Shown here: piece by piece, positions 1-9,087 of the stretch
Layout of the letters: each line of letters opens with the position of its first letter
Numbering within the stretch: the first letter of the stretch is position 1
NCBI GenBank assembly: GCA_036351575.1
Contig: JAZBPJ010000060.1
Coordinates: 1 to 29,028, forward strand
Source of the DNA: JABDPF01 sp036351575
GTDB lineage: Bacteria > Pseudomonadota > Gammaproteobacteria > Xanthomonadales > SZUA-36
DNA: 29,028 nt
Direction of reading: 5' to 3'
Notes under the pieces: generated by a model
Seen by the model: only the letters and a program-made list of their open reading frames with translations
Told to the model about the DNA's origin: nothing
Databases searched by the model: none
Translations under genes and position numbers: made by a program

Positions 1-368
1 TACTCGGCCACGTCTTCCGGCCAGTACTCCGCCTCGATCGAGGTATAAACGCCGCCGCGCACGTTGAATGTCGCCGTCAGGCGGGCGAAGCGGGGCGCAA
101 GGGTCTCGACCAGGTCATCCAGGATGCGGTTGGTGACGGCCTCGTGGAACGCGCCTTCGTCGCGGTAACTCCACAGGTAGAGCTTCCAGGATTTGAGTTC
201 CACGCAGAGTTCGTCCGGAACGTACTCCAGTTCGAGGTGTGCGAAGTCCGGCTGACCGGTCTTGGGACACAGGCAGGTGAATTCGGGTGTCTCGATTCGA
301 ATGGTATAATCGCGGGCCGTTTTCGGGTTGGGAAAGGTGTCGAGTTCCTTGCTGGGTGCGGTGCTCAT
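1..368 (-). CDS. queF: NADPH-dependent 7-cyano-7-deazaguanine reductase QueF, 3' end cut by window
   Basis: Reading the minus strand from the ATG at 368 gives about 122 residues of a short, single-domain (type I) QueF. The enzyme reduces preQ0 to preQ1 in the cytoplasm during queuosine synthesis for tRNA. Visible signatures are the Cys-containing TCLCPKTGQPDFA stretch near residue 32, which carries the nucleophilic cysteine forming the thioimide with preQ0, and the QueF motif ELKSWKLYLWSYRDEG that binds NADPH. A GGAG ribosome site lies 5 nt before the start. The family is about 130-150 residues, so only a few C-terminal residues should be missing beyond the left edge. The gene is divergent from smc. 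No frame damage is visible. Confidence 0.93.
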   Translation of the reverse strand, partial: MSTAPSKELDTFPNPKTARDYTIRIETPEFTCLCPKTGQPDFAHLELEYVPDELCVELKSWKLYLWSYRDEGAFHEAVTNRILDDLVETLAPRFARLTATFNVRGGVYTSIEAEYWPEDVAE

Positions 369-397
369 GGCATCTCCGTATGATTCCCTGTAGATTA

Positions 398-439
398 GCC
401 CGATACTATAAGAGATCGGGCCGACGAGTACATCGGCCC
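398..439. promoter_or_regulatory. Overlapping inverted repeats in the queF/smc divergent gap
   Basis: The 156-bp gap between the divergent queF and smc genes holds two inverted repeats that share their central G-tract. One pairs GCCCGAT (398-404) with ATCGGGC (415-421). The other pairs GGGCCGA (418-424) with TCGGCCC (433-439). In RNA they would be mutually exclusive, and as DNA they could be protein sites. A TATAGT hexamer on the minus strand inside the first loop could be a -10 box for queF, but no good -35 accompanies it. The function is unknown. Confidence 0.35.
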
Positions 440-524
440 AATAAATATTTCGAGAGAAAACCAGTCATTTCATGAACCAGACAACAAGGGATTGCAGCGG
501 AGCGGCGTTCCGCGGGTGTGAGGC

Positions 525-3500
525 ATGAGGCTGTCCGCGATCAAGCTGGCCGGGTTCAAATCCTTCGTCGATCCCACCACGTTCCATGCGCCGAGCAACC
601 TGACCGGCATCGTCGGGCCGAACGGCTGCGGCAAATCCAACATCATCGACGCGGTGCGCTGGGTGATGGGCGAGGGATCGGCCAGGGTGCTGCGCGGCGA
701 ATCGATGGCCGACGTCATTTTTTCCGGTTCATCCACGCGCAAACCCGTGGGCACCGCCTCGGTGGAACTGGTGTTCGACAACAGTTCCGGCCGCGTCACG
801 GGCCAGTTCGCCGGTTACAACGAAATCTCGGTCAAGCGCTCGGTCTCGCGTGACGGCGTATCACTCTATTACCTGAACGGCACGCGCTGCCGGCGCAAGG
901 ACGTGCGCGACCTGTTTCTGGGCACCGGTCTCGGTTCGCGCAGTTATTCCATCATCGAGCAGGGCATGATTTCCGAGGTGGTCGAGGCCAAGCCGGAAGA
1001 AATCCGTGCCCACCTCGAAGAGGCGGCCGGGATCTCCCGTTACAAGGAACGGCGGCGGGAAACCGAGCGCCGCATCCAGCATACGAGGGACAACCTGTCC
1101 CGCCTGACCGATCTTCGCGAAGAAGTCGGCAAGCACCTGTCCCGCCTGAAACGCCAGGCCAATGCAGCCGAGCGCTACCGCAAGCTGAAACAGCAGAAGC
1201 GGGAACTCGAGGCCCGCCTGACCGCGCTGCAGTGGAAAGCCCTGACTGACGAAGCCAAACGGGGACGCCAGGCGCTGGCCGGCAGGGAAACCGAGCTGCA
1301 GGAAAGCATCGCGCAGCAGCGCGCCGCCGAGGCGGACCTCGAGTCCCTGCGGCAGGCGCAGGCTGATGCCGGCGAAGCCTTCAACACGGTCCAGGGGGAA
1401 CTGTACTCGGTCGGCAGCGAAATTGCCCGGCTGGAACAGGCCATCAAGCACGAGGAGGAGCTGCGGCGGCGGCAGAAAACGGAGTTGGAAGAAACCGAGG
1501 CGGCCCTGCGCGATCTCGAAAAACACCAGGTGCTGGATAGGGCGCAGGTCGAGGACCTGGCGCAGTCGCTGGCCGCAGTTGAACCCAGGCTGGCCGCGGC
1601 CGGAAAGGAAGAAGAAGCCGCGACCGAGGCGTTTGCCGCGGCAGAGTCCGCCGTATCCGACTGGCAGGCGGCCTTTGAGAAACACCACCGTGTCAGCACC
1701 CAGAGCAACCGGGAAGCGGACCAGGAGCGGGCCGGCATCGAGGTGCTCGACCAGCGCCTGCTGCAGGCGGCGCGCCGCATCGAAAGCCTGGAACAGGAGG
1801 CCGGGGACATCGATACGGCCGCGGTCGGCGAGGCGCTTGCGACGCTCCGGAGCGAGAGCGGCAAGCTGGCAACCGAAGAAAGCGCCGGCCGCGAGGCGCT
1901 GGAAAAAGTTTCGGCTGAACTGGCTGCCGCGCGCACGACCCTGCACGAGGTCGATGAACGCCACCGGGCGGTGCAGCGTGAGCTCCACGGGCGGGAAGGC
2001 AGCCTGGAGTCCCTGCGTGCCGTGCAGCAGGCGGCGCTGGAAAATCGCAGCGCCGAGGACTGGCTCAAGGAACGCGGGCTCGAAAAGGCGCCGCGCCTGG
2101 CGCGGGTCCTCAAGGTCGATGAAGGCTGGGAGGCGGCGGTTGAACTGGTGCTGGGTCATTGGCTGCAGTCCGTGGTCGTCGAGGCGGTCGAGGCGCATGG
2201 CGACGCGCTCGGCAGCCTGGAGGAGGTCGAATTGGGCCTGCTCGAAACAGGCAGCGGAAAGGTCGCTTCGAAGCCCGGCAGCCTGGCGGAAAAAGTACAG
2301 GCCCCTGATGCCCTGGTCGCGCAGCTGAATGGCGTTCGCGTCGCGGACAGCCTCGAACAGGCCTGGCAAGAGCGTGCGGAGCTGGGGCCGGGCGAGTCGC
2401 TGGTCACGGCCGGCGGCACCTGGCTCGGCGCCGGCTGGGTTCGCGTGGGTCGCGCACAGCCCGGCCGCGACAGCACCATCGAGCGCGAGCGCACGATCCG
2501 CCGGCTGGAACAAGATGTCGTAAAACTGGAGGCGGAAGAACGTGATCTGTCCGGGCGCGTCAGCGCCTTGCGGCAGGAAGTTTCAACCCTCGAAGCCGCC
2601 GTCGAAAGCCGGCAGTCGGAGCTCAATGCCGTGCAGCGCCGCCGCAGCGAGGTGGACGGTCAACTGGAATCCCGTCGGTCCACGCTGGACATGCTCAACG
2701 ACCGGCAGCGCACCGTCACAGAGGAAGCAGCCCAGCTTCGCGAGCAGGTGCTGGCCGACGAGGAATCGGTCAGGACGGCGCGCGGTCGGCTGGAAAGCCT
2801 GCTCGGTGACATGGCCGGCCTCGAGGATGAACGGTCCGCGCTCGAATCGAAACGATCGGAGCTGATGGTTGCGCGCGACCGTGCCCGGAGCCATCTGGCC
2901 GAGGCGCGCAGCAGCCGGCACGAATTGGAACTGCAGGCCGGTTCGCGGCGCGCCAGCCTGGATTCCCTGCGCCAGTCGCTGGAGCGGATGGACACGCAGG
3001 TCAGCCAGCTGCAGGCCCGTTTCGTCAGCCTGCGCGAAGAAGTAGCCCGGCACGCGGAGCCGGGCGACGAACACCGCGTGGAAATGGATGCCCTGCTCAA
3101 GCAGCGCGTCGACGCCGAATCCCGCCTGGCCAAAGCCCGCGGAACGGTGCAGGGGCTGGAAAACGAATACCGTGAAAAAGAAGGGGAGCGCCAGGCCGCG
3201 ATTCGCCGTTCCGACGAAATTCGTGAAGCCCTGGAAAACGCCCGCCTGAAGCAGCAGGAAATCGAGCTCAATGCACGCAGCCTGCAGCAGCGGATCGAGC
3301 AACTGGGCGGCGACGCCGATGAACTTGCCAAGGGTCTGCCAGAGGATGCCCATCCCGCGGAATGGGAAGAGCAGAATGAAAAACTCACCCAGCAGATCAT
3401 CCGGCTGGAGCCGGTAAACCTGGCCGCGATCGATGAATACGAGGAGGAAGGCAAGCGCAAGGACTACCTCGACAAGCAAAATGACGACCTGTGCCAGGCG

Positions 3501-4019
3501 CTGTCCACGCTGGAGAATGCGATCGCCAAGATTGACCGCAAGACGCGCACGCGCTTCAAGGAAACGTTCGAGCGCGTCAACAAGGGCGTCCAGGAGCTGT
3601 TTCCCCGCCTGTTCGGCGGCGGTCACGGTTACCTGGAGCTGACCGGTGAAGATCTGCTGACGACCGGTGTGGCGATCATGGCCCAGCCGCCCGGCAAACG
3701 CATCAGCAGCCTGCACCTGCTTTCGGGTGGTGAGAAGGCCCTGACCGCGGTGGCGTTCGTTTTCGCCATTTTTCGGCTCAACCCGGCGCCGTTCTGCCTG
3801 CTTGACGAGGTGGATGCGCCGCTGGACGAGGCCAACGTGGTGCGCTTTTGCGGCCTGCTCAAGGAAATGTCCGAAACGGTAGAATTCATTCTGGTCACGC
3901 ACAACAAGATTACGATGGAGATGGTGCACCAGCTGAGCGGCGTCACCATGCGCGAGCCGGGCGTATCCCGCCTGGTTCAGGTCGATGTAGACGAGGCGGC
4001 GGCGCTGGCCGTCAACTGA
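525..4019 (+). CDS. smc: Chromosome segregation protein SMC
   Basis: This is a 1164-residue SMC ATPase, the core of the condensin-like complex that organises and segregates the nucleoid. Walker A (GPNGCGKS) is at residues 31-38, and a Q-loop region (SIIEQGM) lies near 143. Long coiled-coil arms flank a hinge at about residues 510-640. The C-terminal head carries the ABC signature LSGGEKALTAVAF and Walker B CLLDEVDAPLD. Length matches the usual 1150-1200 residues. The ATG at 525 is the earliest possible start because an in-frame TGA sits at 519-521. No strong Shine-Dalgarno sequence is seen. zipA follows after 33 nt and ligA after that, probably as one operon. No scpA or scpB is present here. 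Confidence 0.98.
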   Translation: MRLSAIKLAGFKSFVDPTTFHAPSNLTGIVGPNGCGKSNIIDAVRWVMGEGSARVLRGESMADVIFSGSSTRKPVGTASVELVFDNSSGRVTGQFAGYNEISVKRSVSRDGVSLYYLNGTRCRRKDVRDLFLGTGLGSRSYSIIEQGMISEVVEAKPEEIRAHLEEAAGISRYKERRRETERRIQHTRDNLSRLTDLREEVGKHLSRLKRQANAAERYRKLKQQKRELEARLTALQWKALTDEAKRGRQALAGRETELQESIAQQRAAEADLESLRQAQADAGEAFNTVQGELYSVGSEIARLEQAIKHEEELRRRQKTELEETEAALRDLEKHQVLDRAQVEDLAQSLAAVEPRLAAAGKEEEAATEAFAAAESAVSDWQAAFEKHHRVSTQSNREADQERAGIEVLDQRLLQAARRIESLEQEAGDIDTAAVGEALATLRSESGKLATEESAGREALEKVSAELAAARTTLHEVDERHRAVQRELHGREGSLESLRAVQQAALENRSAEDWLKERGLEKAPRLARVLKVDEGWEAAVELVLGHWLQSVVVEAVEAHGDALGSLEEVELGLLETGSGKVASKPGSLAEKVQAPDALVAQLNGVRVADSLEQAWQERAELGPGESLVTAGGTWLGAGWVRVGRAQPGRDSTIERERTIRRLEQDVVKLEAEERDLSGRVSALRQEVSTLEAAVESRQSELNAVQRRRSEVDGQLESRRSTLDMLNDRQRTVTEEAAQLREQVLADEESVRTARGRLESLLGDMAGLEDERSALESKRSELMVARDRARSHLAEARSSRHELELQAGSRRASLDSLRQSLERMDTQVSQLQARFVSLREEVARHAEPGDEHRVEMDALLKQRVDAESRLAKARGTVQGLENEYREKEGERQAAIRRSDEIREALENARLKQQEIELNARSLQQRIEQLGGDADELAKGLPEDAHPAEWEEQNEKLTQQIIRLEPVNLAAIDEYEEEGKRKDYLDKQNDDLCQALSTLENAIAKIDRKTRTRFKETFERVNKGVQELFPRLFGGGHGYLELTGEDLLTTGVAIMAQPPGKRISSLHLLSGGEKALTAVAFVFAIFRLNPAPFCLLDEVDAPLDEANVVRFCGLLKEMSETVEFILVTHNKITMEMVHQLSGVTMREPGVSRLVQVDVDEAAALAVN

Positions 4020-4052
4020 TTTAACGGGCCCGGGTAACGGGAGAGGTCGGTC

Positions 4053-4772
4053 TTGGAAACTTCAACATTGCGATGGATCCTGATCATTGCCGGTTTCGCG
4101 ATAATCGGCGCCATTTTCCTGTTCGGAAAACCCGGCAGGAAGGGTGCCCCCAAGGCGTCGCGGCGCCGACCGGAAGAGATTCAGAACAGCCGTGAGCGGC
4201 GTGAGCCGACGCTGCATGGGCCGCCGGAGGGCGAAGTCCCGATGGCGGACCTGGAACTCGGCGACCAGGGCGAACTGGCGATTGGCGAGGACGCCGAAGA
4301 ACAGGCCGAGCAGCCGGCTCCGGTGCGCCGGGCGCCTGCCGGCCCGCCGCCTGAAAAAATCGTCACCCTGTTCCTGCTGGCGCAGGACAACCGCGTGATC
4401 ACGGGCGCCGAATTGCTGCAGGCCACGGTCAGCACGGGCATGGAGTTCGGTGACATGAACATTTTTCACCGGCTTACCGACGGCGAGGAAAAACCGGTAT
4501 TCAGCATGGCGAACGCGGCCAAGCCCGGGCGCTTCAACCGCGACGAATGGAATACGTTCGAGACCGGCGGCGTGGCGCTGTTCATGGCGCTGCCCGGGCC
4601 GCTGCAGGCCCTGGATGCCTGGGATTCGATGCTGGCGGCGGCGCGGCGCTGCAGCGAGATCCTTTACGCCGACCTGTTGGACGACGAGCGCAATCCCTTC
4701 ACACGCCAGCGCGAGGCGCAGATCCGCGAGGAAATGCGTGAGTACGACCGCCGCAACAAACCGGCCGGCTGA
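4053..4772 (+). CDS. zipA: Cell division protein ZipA
   Basis: This 239-residue protein has ZipA architecture. An N-terminal membrane anchor (about residues 7-25, WILIIAGFAIIGAIFLFG) is followed by a basic then acidic/proline-rich linker to about residue 100. The C-terminal FtsZ-binding domain (about 105-235) contains VTLFLLAQDNRVITGAELL and FETGGVALFMALPGP. ZipA tethers FtsZ to the inner membrane at the division ring. The start is a TTG at 4053, preceded by GGGAGAGG at a good distance; the nearby ATG at 4073 is out of frame. The linker is shorter than in the 328-residue E. coli protein. Its place directly before ligA is the conserved gammaproteobacterial order and supports the call independently of the weakly conserved linker. 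Confidence 0.93.
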   Translation: METSTLRWILIIAGFAIIGAIFLFGKPGRKGAPKASRRRPEEIQNSRERREPTLHGPPEGEVPMADLELGDQGELAIGEDAEEQAEQPAPVRRAPAGPPPEKIVTLFLLAQDNRVITGAELLQATVSTGMEFGDMNIFHRLTDGEEKPVFSMANAAKPGRFNRDEWNTFETGGVALFMALPGPLQALDAWDSMLAAARRCSEILYADLLDDERNPFTRQREAQIREEMREYDRRNKPAG

Positions 4773-4786
4773 AACGGAACAGAACC

Positions 4787-6790
4787 GTGCCTGACGTCGA
4801 AAGCCGCGTCAAAACCTTGCGTGCCGAGATCGACCGGCACAATTACAGCTACTACGTGCTGGACGAACCGACGGTTCCCGACGCCGAGTACGACCGCCTG
4901 ATGCGGGAATTGCAGGCGCTGGAAGACAGTCACCCGGAGCTGCGCAGCCCCGATTCTCCCACCCAGCGCGTCGGCGGCCAGCCGCTCGACGGTTTCGAGG
5001 AGGTGCGCCACCGCACGCCGATGCTGTCGCTGGCCAATGCCTTCAGCGAAGACGAAATCCGCGCCTTCCACGAGCGCGTGATTCGCGGCTTGGAATCGGA
5101 CCATGCCGATTACGTGGCCGAGCCCAAGCTCGACGGCGTTGCGATTTCATTGCGTTATGAGAACGGCCGGCTGGCCCAGGCGGCGACCCGCGGCGACGGC
5201 GCCACGGGTGAGGACGTGACCGGCAACGTGCGGACGATCGCCGCGATTCCCCTGATACTTCGCGGCGGCGGCTGGCCGGAAACCCTGGAAGTCCGCGGCG
5301 AGATTTACATGCCGCTGGCCGGGTTCAGGGCCTACAACGCAAAGGCGCGTGATGACGGGCTGAAAGAACTGGTCAACCCGCGTAACGGCGCCGCCGGCAG
5401 CCTGCGCCAGCTCGACCCCCGGATTACCGCCACGCGCCCGCTGGCCTTTTACGCCTACGGCGCCATAGGCGCTGCGCTTCCCGGCAGTCATTACGAGCAG
5501 CTGCAATTGCTGCGCGAGTGGGGCTTTCCGGTAAACCCCGAAATTCGGCGTGTTCGCGACGCGGACGGCTGCCTCGAGTACTACCGGTCGATGGGTGAAA
5601 AACGCGACGGGCTGGCTTACGAGATCGACGGCGTGGTGTTCAAGGTGGAACTGCGCGAACTGCAGGAGACGCTGGGCTTCGTCAGCCGCGCGCCGCGCTG
5701 GGCCGTCGCGCAGAAATTCCCCGCGCAGGAAGAAATGACGCGGCTGCTGGGCATCGACATCCAGGTCGGCCGTACCGGCGCCCTGACCCCCGTCGCCCGC
5801 CTGGAACCCGTGTTCGTGGGCGGCGTCACCGTGACCAACGCGACGCTGCACAATCTCGACGAAATCCGCCGCAAGGACGTGCGCGTCGGTGACTGGGTCG
5901 TCGTGCGGCGCGCCGGCGACGTGATTCCGGAAGTGGCCCGCGTGGTAACCGAGCGCAGGGCAGGGGAGCTTGAGCCCTTCGACATGCCCGAAGCCTGTCC
6001 CGCTTGCGGTTCCGCCGTCGAACGCGAGGAAGGCGAGGCCGTGTTCCGCTGCACGGGCGGCCTGGTCTGCCCGGCGCAGCGCGTGCGCAGCATCCGGCAC
6101 TTCGCATCACGAAAGGCGATGGACATCGAGGGCCTGGGGGACAAGCTGGTCGACCAGTTGGTCGAAGCCGGCATGGTGCATTCCATTGCGGACCTCTACC
6201 GGCTCGATCGCGATCAGCTGGCGGGACTGGAACGCATGGGCGAAAAGTCGGCGGATAACCTTCTCAACGAACTTGAACGCAGCAAGCAACCCGCTCTCGG
6301 ACGGCTGCTGTATGCGCTGGGAATTCGGGAAGTCGGCGAAGTCACCGCGGCATCACTGGCGCGGCACTTCGGCAGCCTGGAAAAAATCACGGCGGCAGAA
6401 GTCGAAGAACTCGTCGAGGTTCCTGACGTTGGGCCGGTCGTCGCCGGGCACGTGCACGCCTTTTTTCGCGAGCCCCACAACCGTGAAATCCTCGCGGAAC
6501 TGGAACGGGCCGGGCTGCGCTGGCAGGCCGAGGTCGTAAACGAGGGTGAGCAGCCGCTGGCAGGACAGACTTGGGTGCTGACCGGCGCCCTGAGCATGCC
6601 GCGTGCGCGCGCAAAGGGTTTGCTGGAGTCGCTGGGCGCGCGTGTCACCGGCAGCGTGTCGGCGAAAACCACGGTGCTGCTGGCCGGCGAGGCGGCGGGT
6701 TCCAAGCTGACCCGGGCTGAAAAGCTCGGCGTCGAAGTCATCGACGAGGATGCCTTTACCGCGCTGATGGAATCCCACGGCGCGCTTTGA
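4787..6790 (+). CDS. ligA: NAD-dependent DNA ligase LigA
   Basis: This 667-residue protein is a complete bacterial replicative ligase that seals nicks using NAD+. Domain Ia (HNYSYYVLDEPTVPDAEYD) is followed by the adenylation domain with catalytic Lys114 in the KLDG motif. An OB fold follows, then a four-cysteine zinc finger starting near residue 404 (CPAC, then two single cysteines), helix-hairpin-helix repeats (about 440-585) and a C-terminal BRCT domain (about 590-667). The start is a GTG at 4787, 14 nt after zipA, with only a weak ribosome site, so translation may depend on readthrough or coupling from zipA. All key residues are present. Confidence 0.98.
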   Translation: MPDVESRVKTLRAEIDRHNYSYYVLDEPTVPDAEYDRLMRELQALEDSHPELRSPDSPTQRVGGQPLDGFEEVRHRTPMLSLANAFSEDEIRAFHERVIRGLESDHADYVAEPKLDGVAISLRYENGRLAQAATRGDGATGEDVTGNVRTIAAIPLILRGGGWPETLEVRGEIYMPLAGFRAYNAKARDDGLKELVNPRNGAAGSLRQLDPRITATRPLAFYAYGAIGAALPGSHYEQLQLLREWGFPVNPEIRRVRDADGCLEYYRSMGEKRDGLAYEIDGVVFKVELRELQETLGFVSRAPRWAVAQKFPAQEEMTRLLGIDIQVGRTGALTPVARLEPVFVGGVTVTNATLHNLDEIRRKDVRVGDWVVVRRAGDVIPEVARVVTERRAGELEPFDMPEACPACGSAVEREEGEAVFRCTGGLVCPAQRVRSIRHFASRKAMDIEGLGDKLVDQLVEAGMVHSIADLYRLDRDQLAGLERMGEKSADNLLNELERSKQPALGRLLYALGIREVGEVTAASLARHFGSLEKITAAEVEELVEVPDVGPVVAGHVHAFFREPHNREILAELERAGLRWQAEVVNEGEQPLAGQTWVLTGALSMPRARAKGLLESLGARVTGSVSAKTTVLLAGEAAGSKLTRAEKLGVEVIDEDAFTALMESHGAL

Positions 6791-6901
6791 TGGCTTGACC
6801 TTAAGCAGTTGATGTTTTCGGAGCATTCGGGTCTGCAAAAATTTCCGTTTAAACTGGCGTTTTCCTGCTACTGAATACTGGCTTTTAACATGGAGGCAGT
6901 C

Positions 6902-7069
6902 ATGACTGACGTGAAAATCGAAAACAATGCCTTGTCCGGGGGGCTGTGGTTCGGCGCCTGGCTGTTCACGCTGGGTTACCTGGATCTGGGCTTCTTCAAG
7001 GGCGTTCTCGCCCTCCTGCTGTGGCCGTATTACCTCGGCGTTGCGTTGAGCAGCGTCGGCGCGGCGTGA
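6902..7069 (+). CDS. Small 55-residue membrane protein, function unknown
   Basis: A short reading frame of 55 codons starts at the ATG at 6902, behind a GGAGG ribosome site 5 nt upstream, and ends at TGA 7067-7069. The product has a polar N-terminus (MTDVKIENNALSGG) and then one long or two closely spaced hydrophobic stretches (WFGAWLFTLGYL and GVLALLLWPYYLGVAL). The WPYYLG element near the end looks like a conserved feature of small inner-membrane proteins, but I cannot assign a function. It is separated from ligA by 111 bp, enough for its own promoter, and is convergent with the lipoprotein gene at 7091. The strong ribosome site and clean membrane profile argue for a real gene. Confidence 0.7.
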   Translation: MTDVKIENNALSGGLWFGAWLFTLGYLDLGFFKGVLALLLWPYYLGVALSSVGAA

Positions 7070-7090
7070 GCCGCTGACTGCCGGGCCGGT

Positions 7091-7978
7091 TCAGGGCAAG
7101 GTCAGGCGGTATACCGGTGCGGGCCGGCGCTCGGTCGTCACGTAAACGGTTTTGCCGTCCCGGCTGAATGCCACGGCCTCGTCGTAGCTGCCGGGCGGGC
7201 CGAGGTACTCGACCGGCTGTGACCGGAAGGCCTCGGCCCAGTCCTGGCCGTCGGCGCGGTGAAAGATGTACAGGCTGCGGTAGGTGATGACGGCCGCCAT
7301 GCGTCCGTCCGGTGAAATGTCCATGCCGGTCGGTTGCGAGACCCAGCGGCCGCGGGTCGGGCTGACGAGGATGTCCCTTCGGGTCGGCGGCCGAAAACCG
7401 GGGACGGTCGTGAGAAATGTTGCCTCGGCTTTTTTATTTTCGAGTGCCGTCGTCAGCGGAATACCGTAGAGGCGCGGCGGCCGGTCCCGCTTGCTCAGCA
7501 GCAGGATGCGGTCCCCCGCCGGGTCGTACGCTACGGACTCGACATCGCGGGGGCCGTCGGGGTAACGCACTTCGAGGCGGTGGATGGATTCATGTTCGTC
7601 CTCGTAGCGGTCTGCAGTCGGCAAGGGGAAAAAGTAGAGATGAACCTTTCCGCGCCTTGCCTCGTTATCGCCGGTATCCGCCACCACGATCAGCGGTCCG
7701 TGCGGCCCGGGGACCCGCGCCAGGGCTTCCCAGTCCCGGTTTTTGGCCCCGTCCAGTTCAAAGCTGCCCAGGTGGCGGCCGCTGCCGTCGATGACAAACA
7801 GTTCGTTCTTTTCGTCGTTGTGTACCAGGAAGGTGTCGTCGGCGAGGGCCTGCAGGCCGCTGGCCTCGTCCAGCTTGCGGTTTTCCAGCGTGCCGCTAAT
7901 CTCGAACGCCGGTCCTTCGGCGTTGCCGTGGCAACTCGCCAACAGCGAGAGGCTCAGTACCAGTGCGATTCGGTTCAT
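7091..7978 (-). CDS. Probable lipoprotein with beta-propeller (esterase-like phytase-type) fold
   Basis: From the ATG at 7978 this encodes 295 residues. The upstream in-frame extension lacks protein-like sequence and would hide the signal peptide. The N-terminus MNRIALVLSLSLLASC is a lipoprotein signal with lipobox LASC, so the protein is probably lipidated and periplasmic. The mature part shows repeated propeller-like blades: LDEASGLQAL, a HNDEKNELFVIDGSG blade, NRDWEALA, a VADTGDNEARR segment, VESVAYDPAGDRILLL, GMDISPDGRM and DEAVAFSRDGKTVYV. This pattern resembles secreted six-bladed propellers related to the esterase-like-phytase/SdiA-regulated families. The acidic DTGD and DWE segments could bind metal. 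Substrate unknown; the fold is inferred from pattern only. Confidence 0.75.
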   Translation of the reverse strand: MNRIALVLSLSLLASCHGNAEGPAFEISGTLENRKLDEASGLQALADDTFLVHNDEKNELFVIDGSGRHLGSFELDGAKNRDWEALARVPGPHGPLIVVADTGDNEARRGKVHLYFFPLPTADRYEDEHESIHRLEVRYPDGPRDVESVAYDPAGDRILLLSKRDRPPRLYGIPLTTALENKKAEATFLTTVPGFRPPTRRDILVSPTRGRWVSQPTGMDISPDGRMAAVITYRSLYIFHRADGQDWAEAFRSQPVEYLGPPGSYDEAVAFSRDGKTVYVTTERRPAPVYRLTLP

Positions 7979-8058
7979 CTTTGACAGCGTTCCTTCTGAT
8001 CGACAGTATAGAATTCTTTCGTGACCGATACCCGACAAAAACCAGGCTCCGGCGCAAC
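7979..8058. promoter_or_regulatory. Divergent promoter region between lipoprotein and DUF481 genes
   Basis: This 80-bp gap must start both genes. On the plus strand a perfect TTGACA lies at 7981-7986, with AGTATA (18-bp spacer) or TATAGA (20-bp spacer) downstream as possible -10 boxes. The same AT-rich spot reads TATACT on the minus strand (8010-8005), a near-consensus -10 for the lipoprotein gene, but with a poor -35. The two promoters would therefore overlap. These calls rest on motif reading only. Confidence 0.35.
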
Positions 8059-9087
8059 ATGAATATGACCCCGATTCGATCACTTTTCATTATTCTCCTG
8101 CTTGCTTTCTGCTCCCCGGCCCTTGCGGACAAGACCGATGTCGTCGTGCTGGTCAATGGCGACAAGGTCACCGGTGAGATCAAGGGCCTGCTGCGCGGCC
8201 GCCTGGAATTCAGCACCGTTTCCATGGGTACGGTTTACATCGACTGGCAGGATATCCGGACCGTGATCAGCGAGACCGGGCAATCGGTTGAACTGGCTAA
8301 CGGGCAGCGCTTTTTCGGCCCCTTGCGCAAGACCGAGGACAGCCAGATGGTGGCGATCGAGACCGGTCCCGGCCTGATCGGCGTAGACGCCGACGACGTC
8401 ATCGGCATGTACCCGGTGGAAGCCGGTCTCTGGCAGCGCCTGGACGTCCAGGTCAGCCTGGGCTTCAGCTGGGACAAGGCCAGCGAGGTGGGTAAGTACA
8501 ATATCGGGCTGGACACCGAATTCCGTCACCCCGACCACCTGACCCGGGCTTCGATTCTGTCCGAGATAACGACGCAGAAGGAACGGGACAATACCCAACG
8601 CGCCAATGCATCCATCAACCACATGCGTTTTCGTCCCAACAAGAGGTTCACGTCTTATTTCGGCAACATCGAACGCAACGACGAACTCGGAATCAGGCTG
8701 CGAACCCTGGCCGGCGTGGGTTACGGCTGGATGCCGATCCGGTCCAACAACAACATGCTGCTGTTCGTGCTGGGCGCGGATGTCAACCACGAGGTGCCGA
8801 CGGACGGCAGGGAGGAAACCAACCTCGAGGCGGTAGCCACCGTGTCTTACGAGTACTTTCGGTATTCCGACCCGGAGCGCACGTTTTCGACCGGGCTGAC
8901 CGTGTTTCCAAGCGTCACCGACTGGGGCCGCTGGCGTGCCGATTTCAGCATGGATTTCGACATGGAATTCAAGCGGGACCTGTCCTGGATCGTCAGTTTC
9001 TACGCCAACTACGACAGCGACCCGATCTCGGAAGAAGCATCCAGCAGTGACTACGGCGTGCGCTCTTCCCTGGCTTACAAGTGGTGA
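8059..9087 (+). CDS. DUF481-family putative outer-membrane beta-barrel protein
   Basis: The 342-residue product begins with a Sec signal peptide (MNMTPIRSLFIILLLAFCSPALA, cleavage after ALA). Two short SH3-like repeats follow, each built around an LxNGxxxxG pattern (VVVLVNGDKVTGEI and VELANGQRFFGPL). From about residue 125 to the C-terminus there are alternating amphipathic strands rich in aromatic residues, ending in an aromatic-flanked strand (SSLAYKW) as expected for an outer-membrane barrel. This is the DUF481 layout (salt-induced outer membrane protein YdiY-like). The ATG at 8059 is preferred because it precedes the signal peptide; a second ATG lies two codons on. The 3' end overlaps the lipid kinase gene, implying co-translation. 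The transported or bound substrate is unknown. Confidence 0.8.
   Translation: MNMTPIRSLFIILLLAFCSPALADKTDVVVLVNGDKVTGEIKGLLRGRLEFSTVSMGTVYIDWQDIRTVISETGQSVELANGQRFFGPLRKTEDSQMVAIETGPGLIGVDADDVIGMYPVEAGLWQRLDVQVSLGFSWDKASEVGKYNIGLDTEFRHPDHLTRASILSEITTQKERDNTQRANASINHMRFRPNKRFTSYFGNIERNDELGIRLRTLAGVGYGWMPIRSNNNMLLFVLGADVNHEVPTDGREETNLEAVATVSYEYFRYSDPERTFSTGLTVFPSVTDWGRWRADFSMDFDMEFKRDLSWIVSFYANYDSDPISEEASSSDYGVRSSLAYKW

Noticed and set aside
861..2513. 550-codon minus-strand open frame inside smc
   Set aside because: It is antisense to conserved smc coiled-coil sequence and arises from GC-rich codon bias; it has no recognisable domain or start signal.
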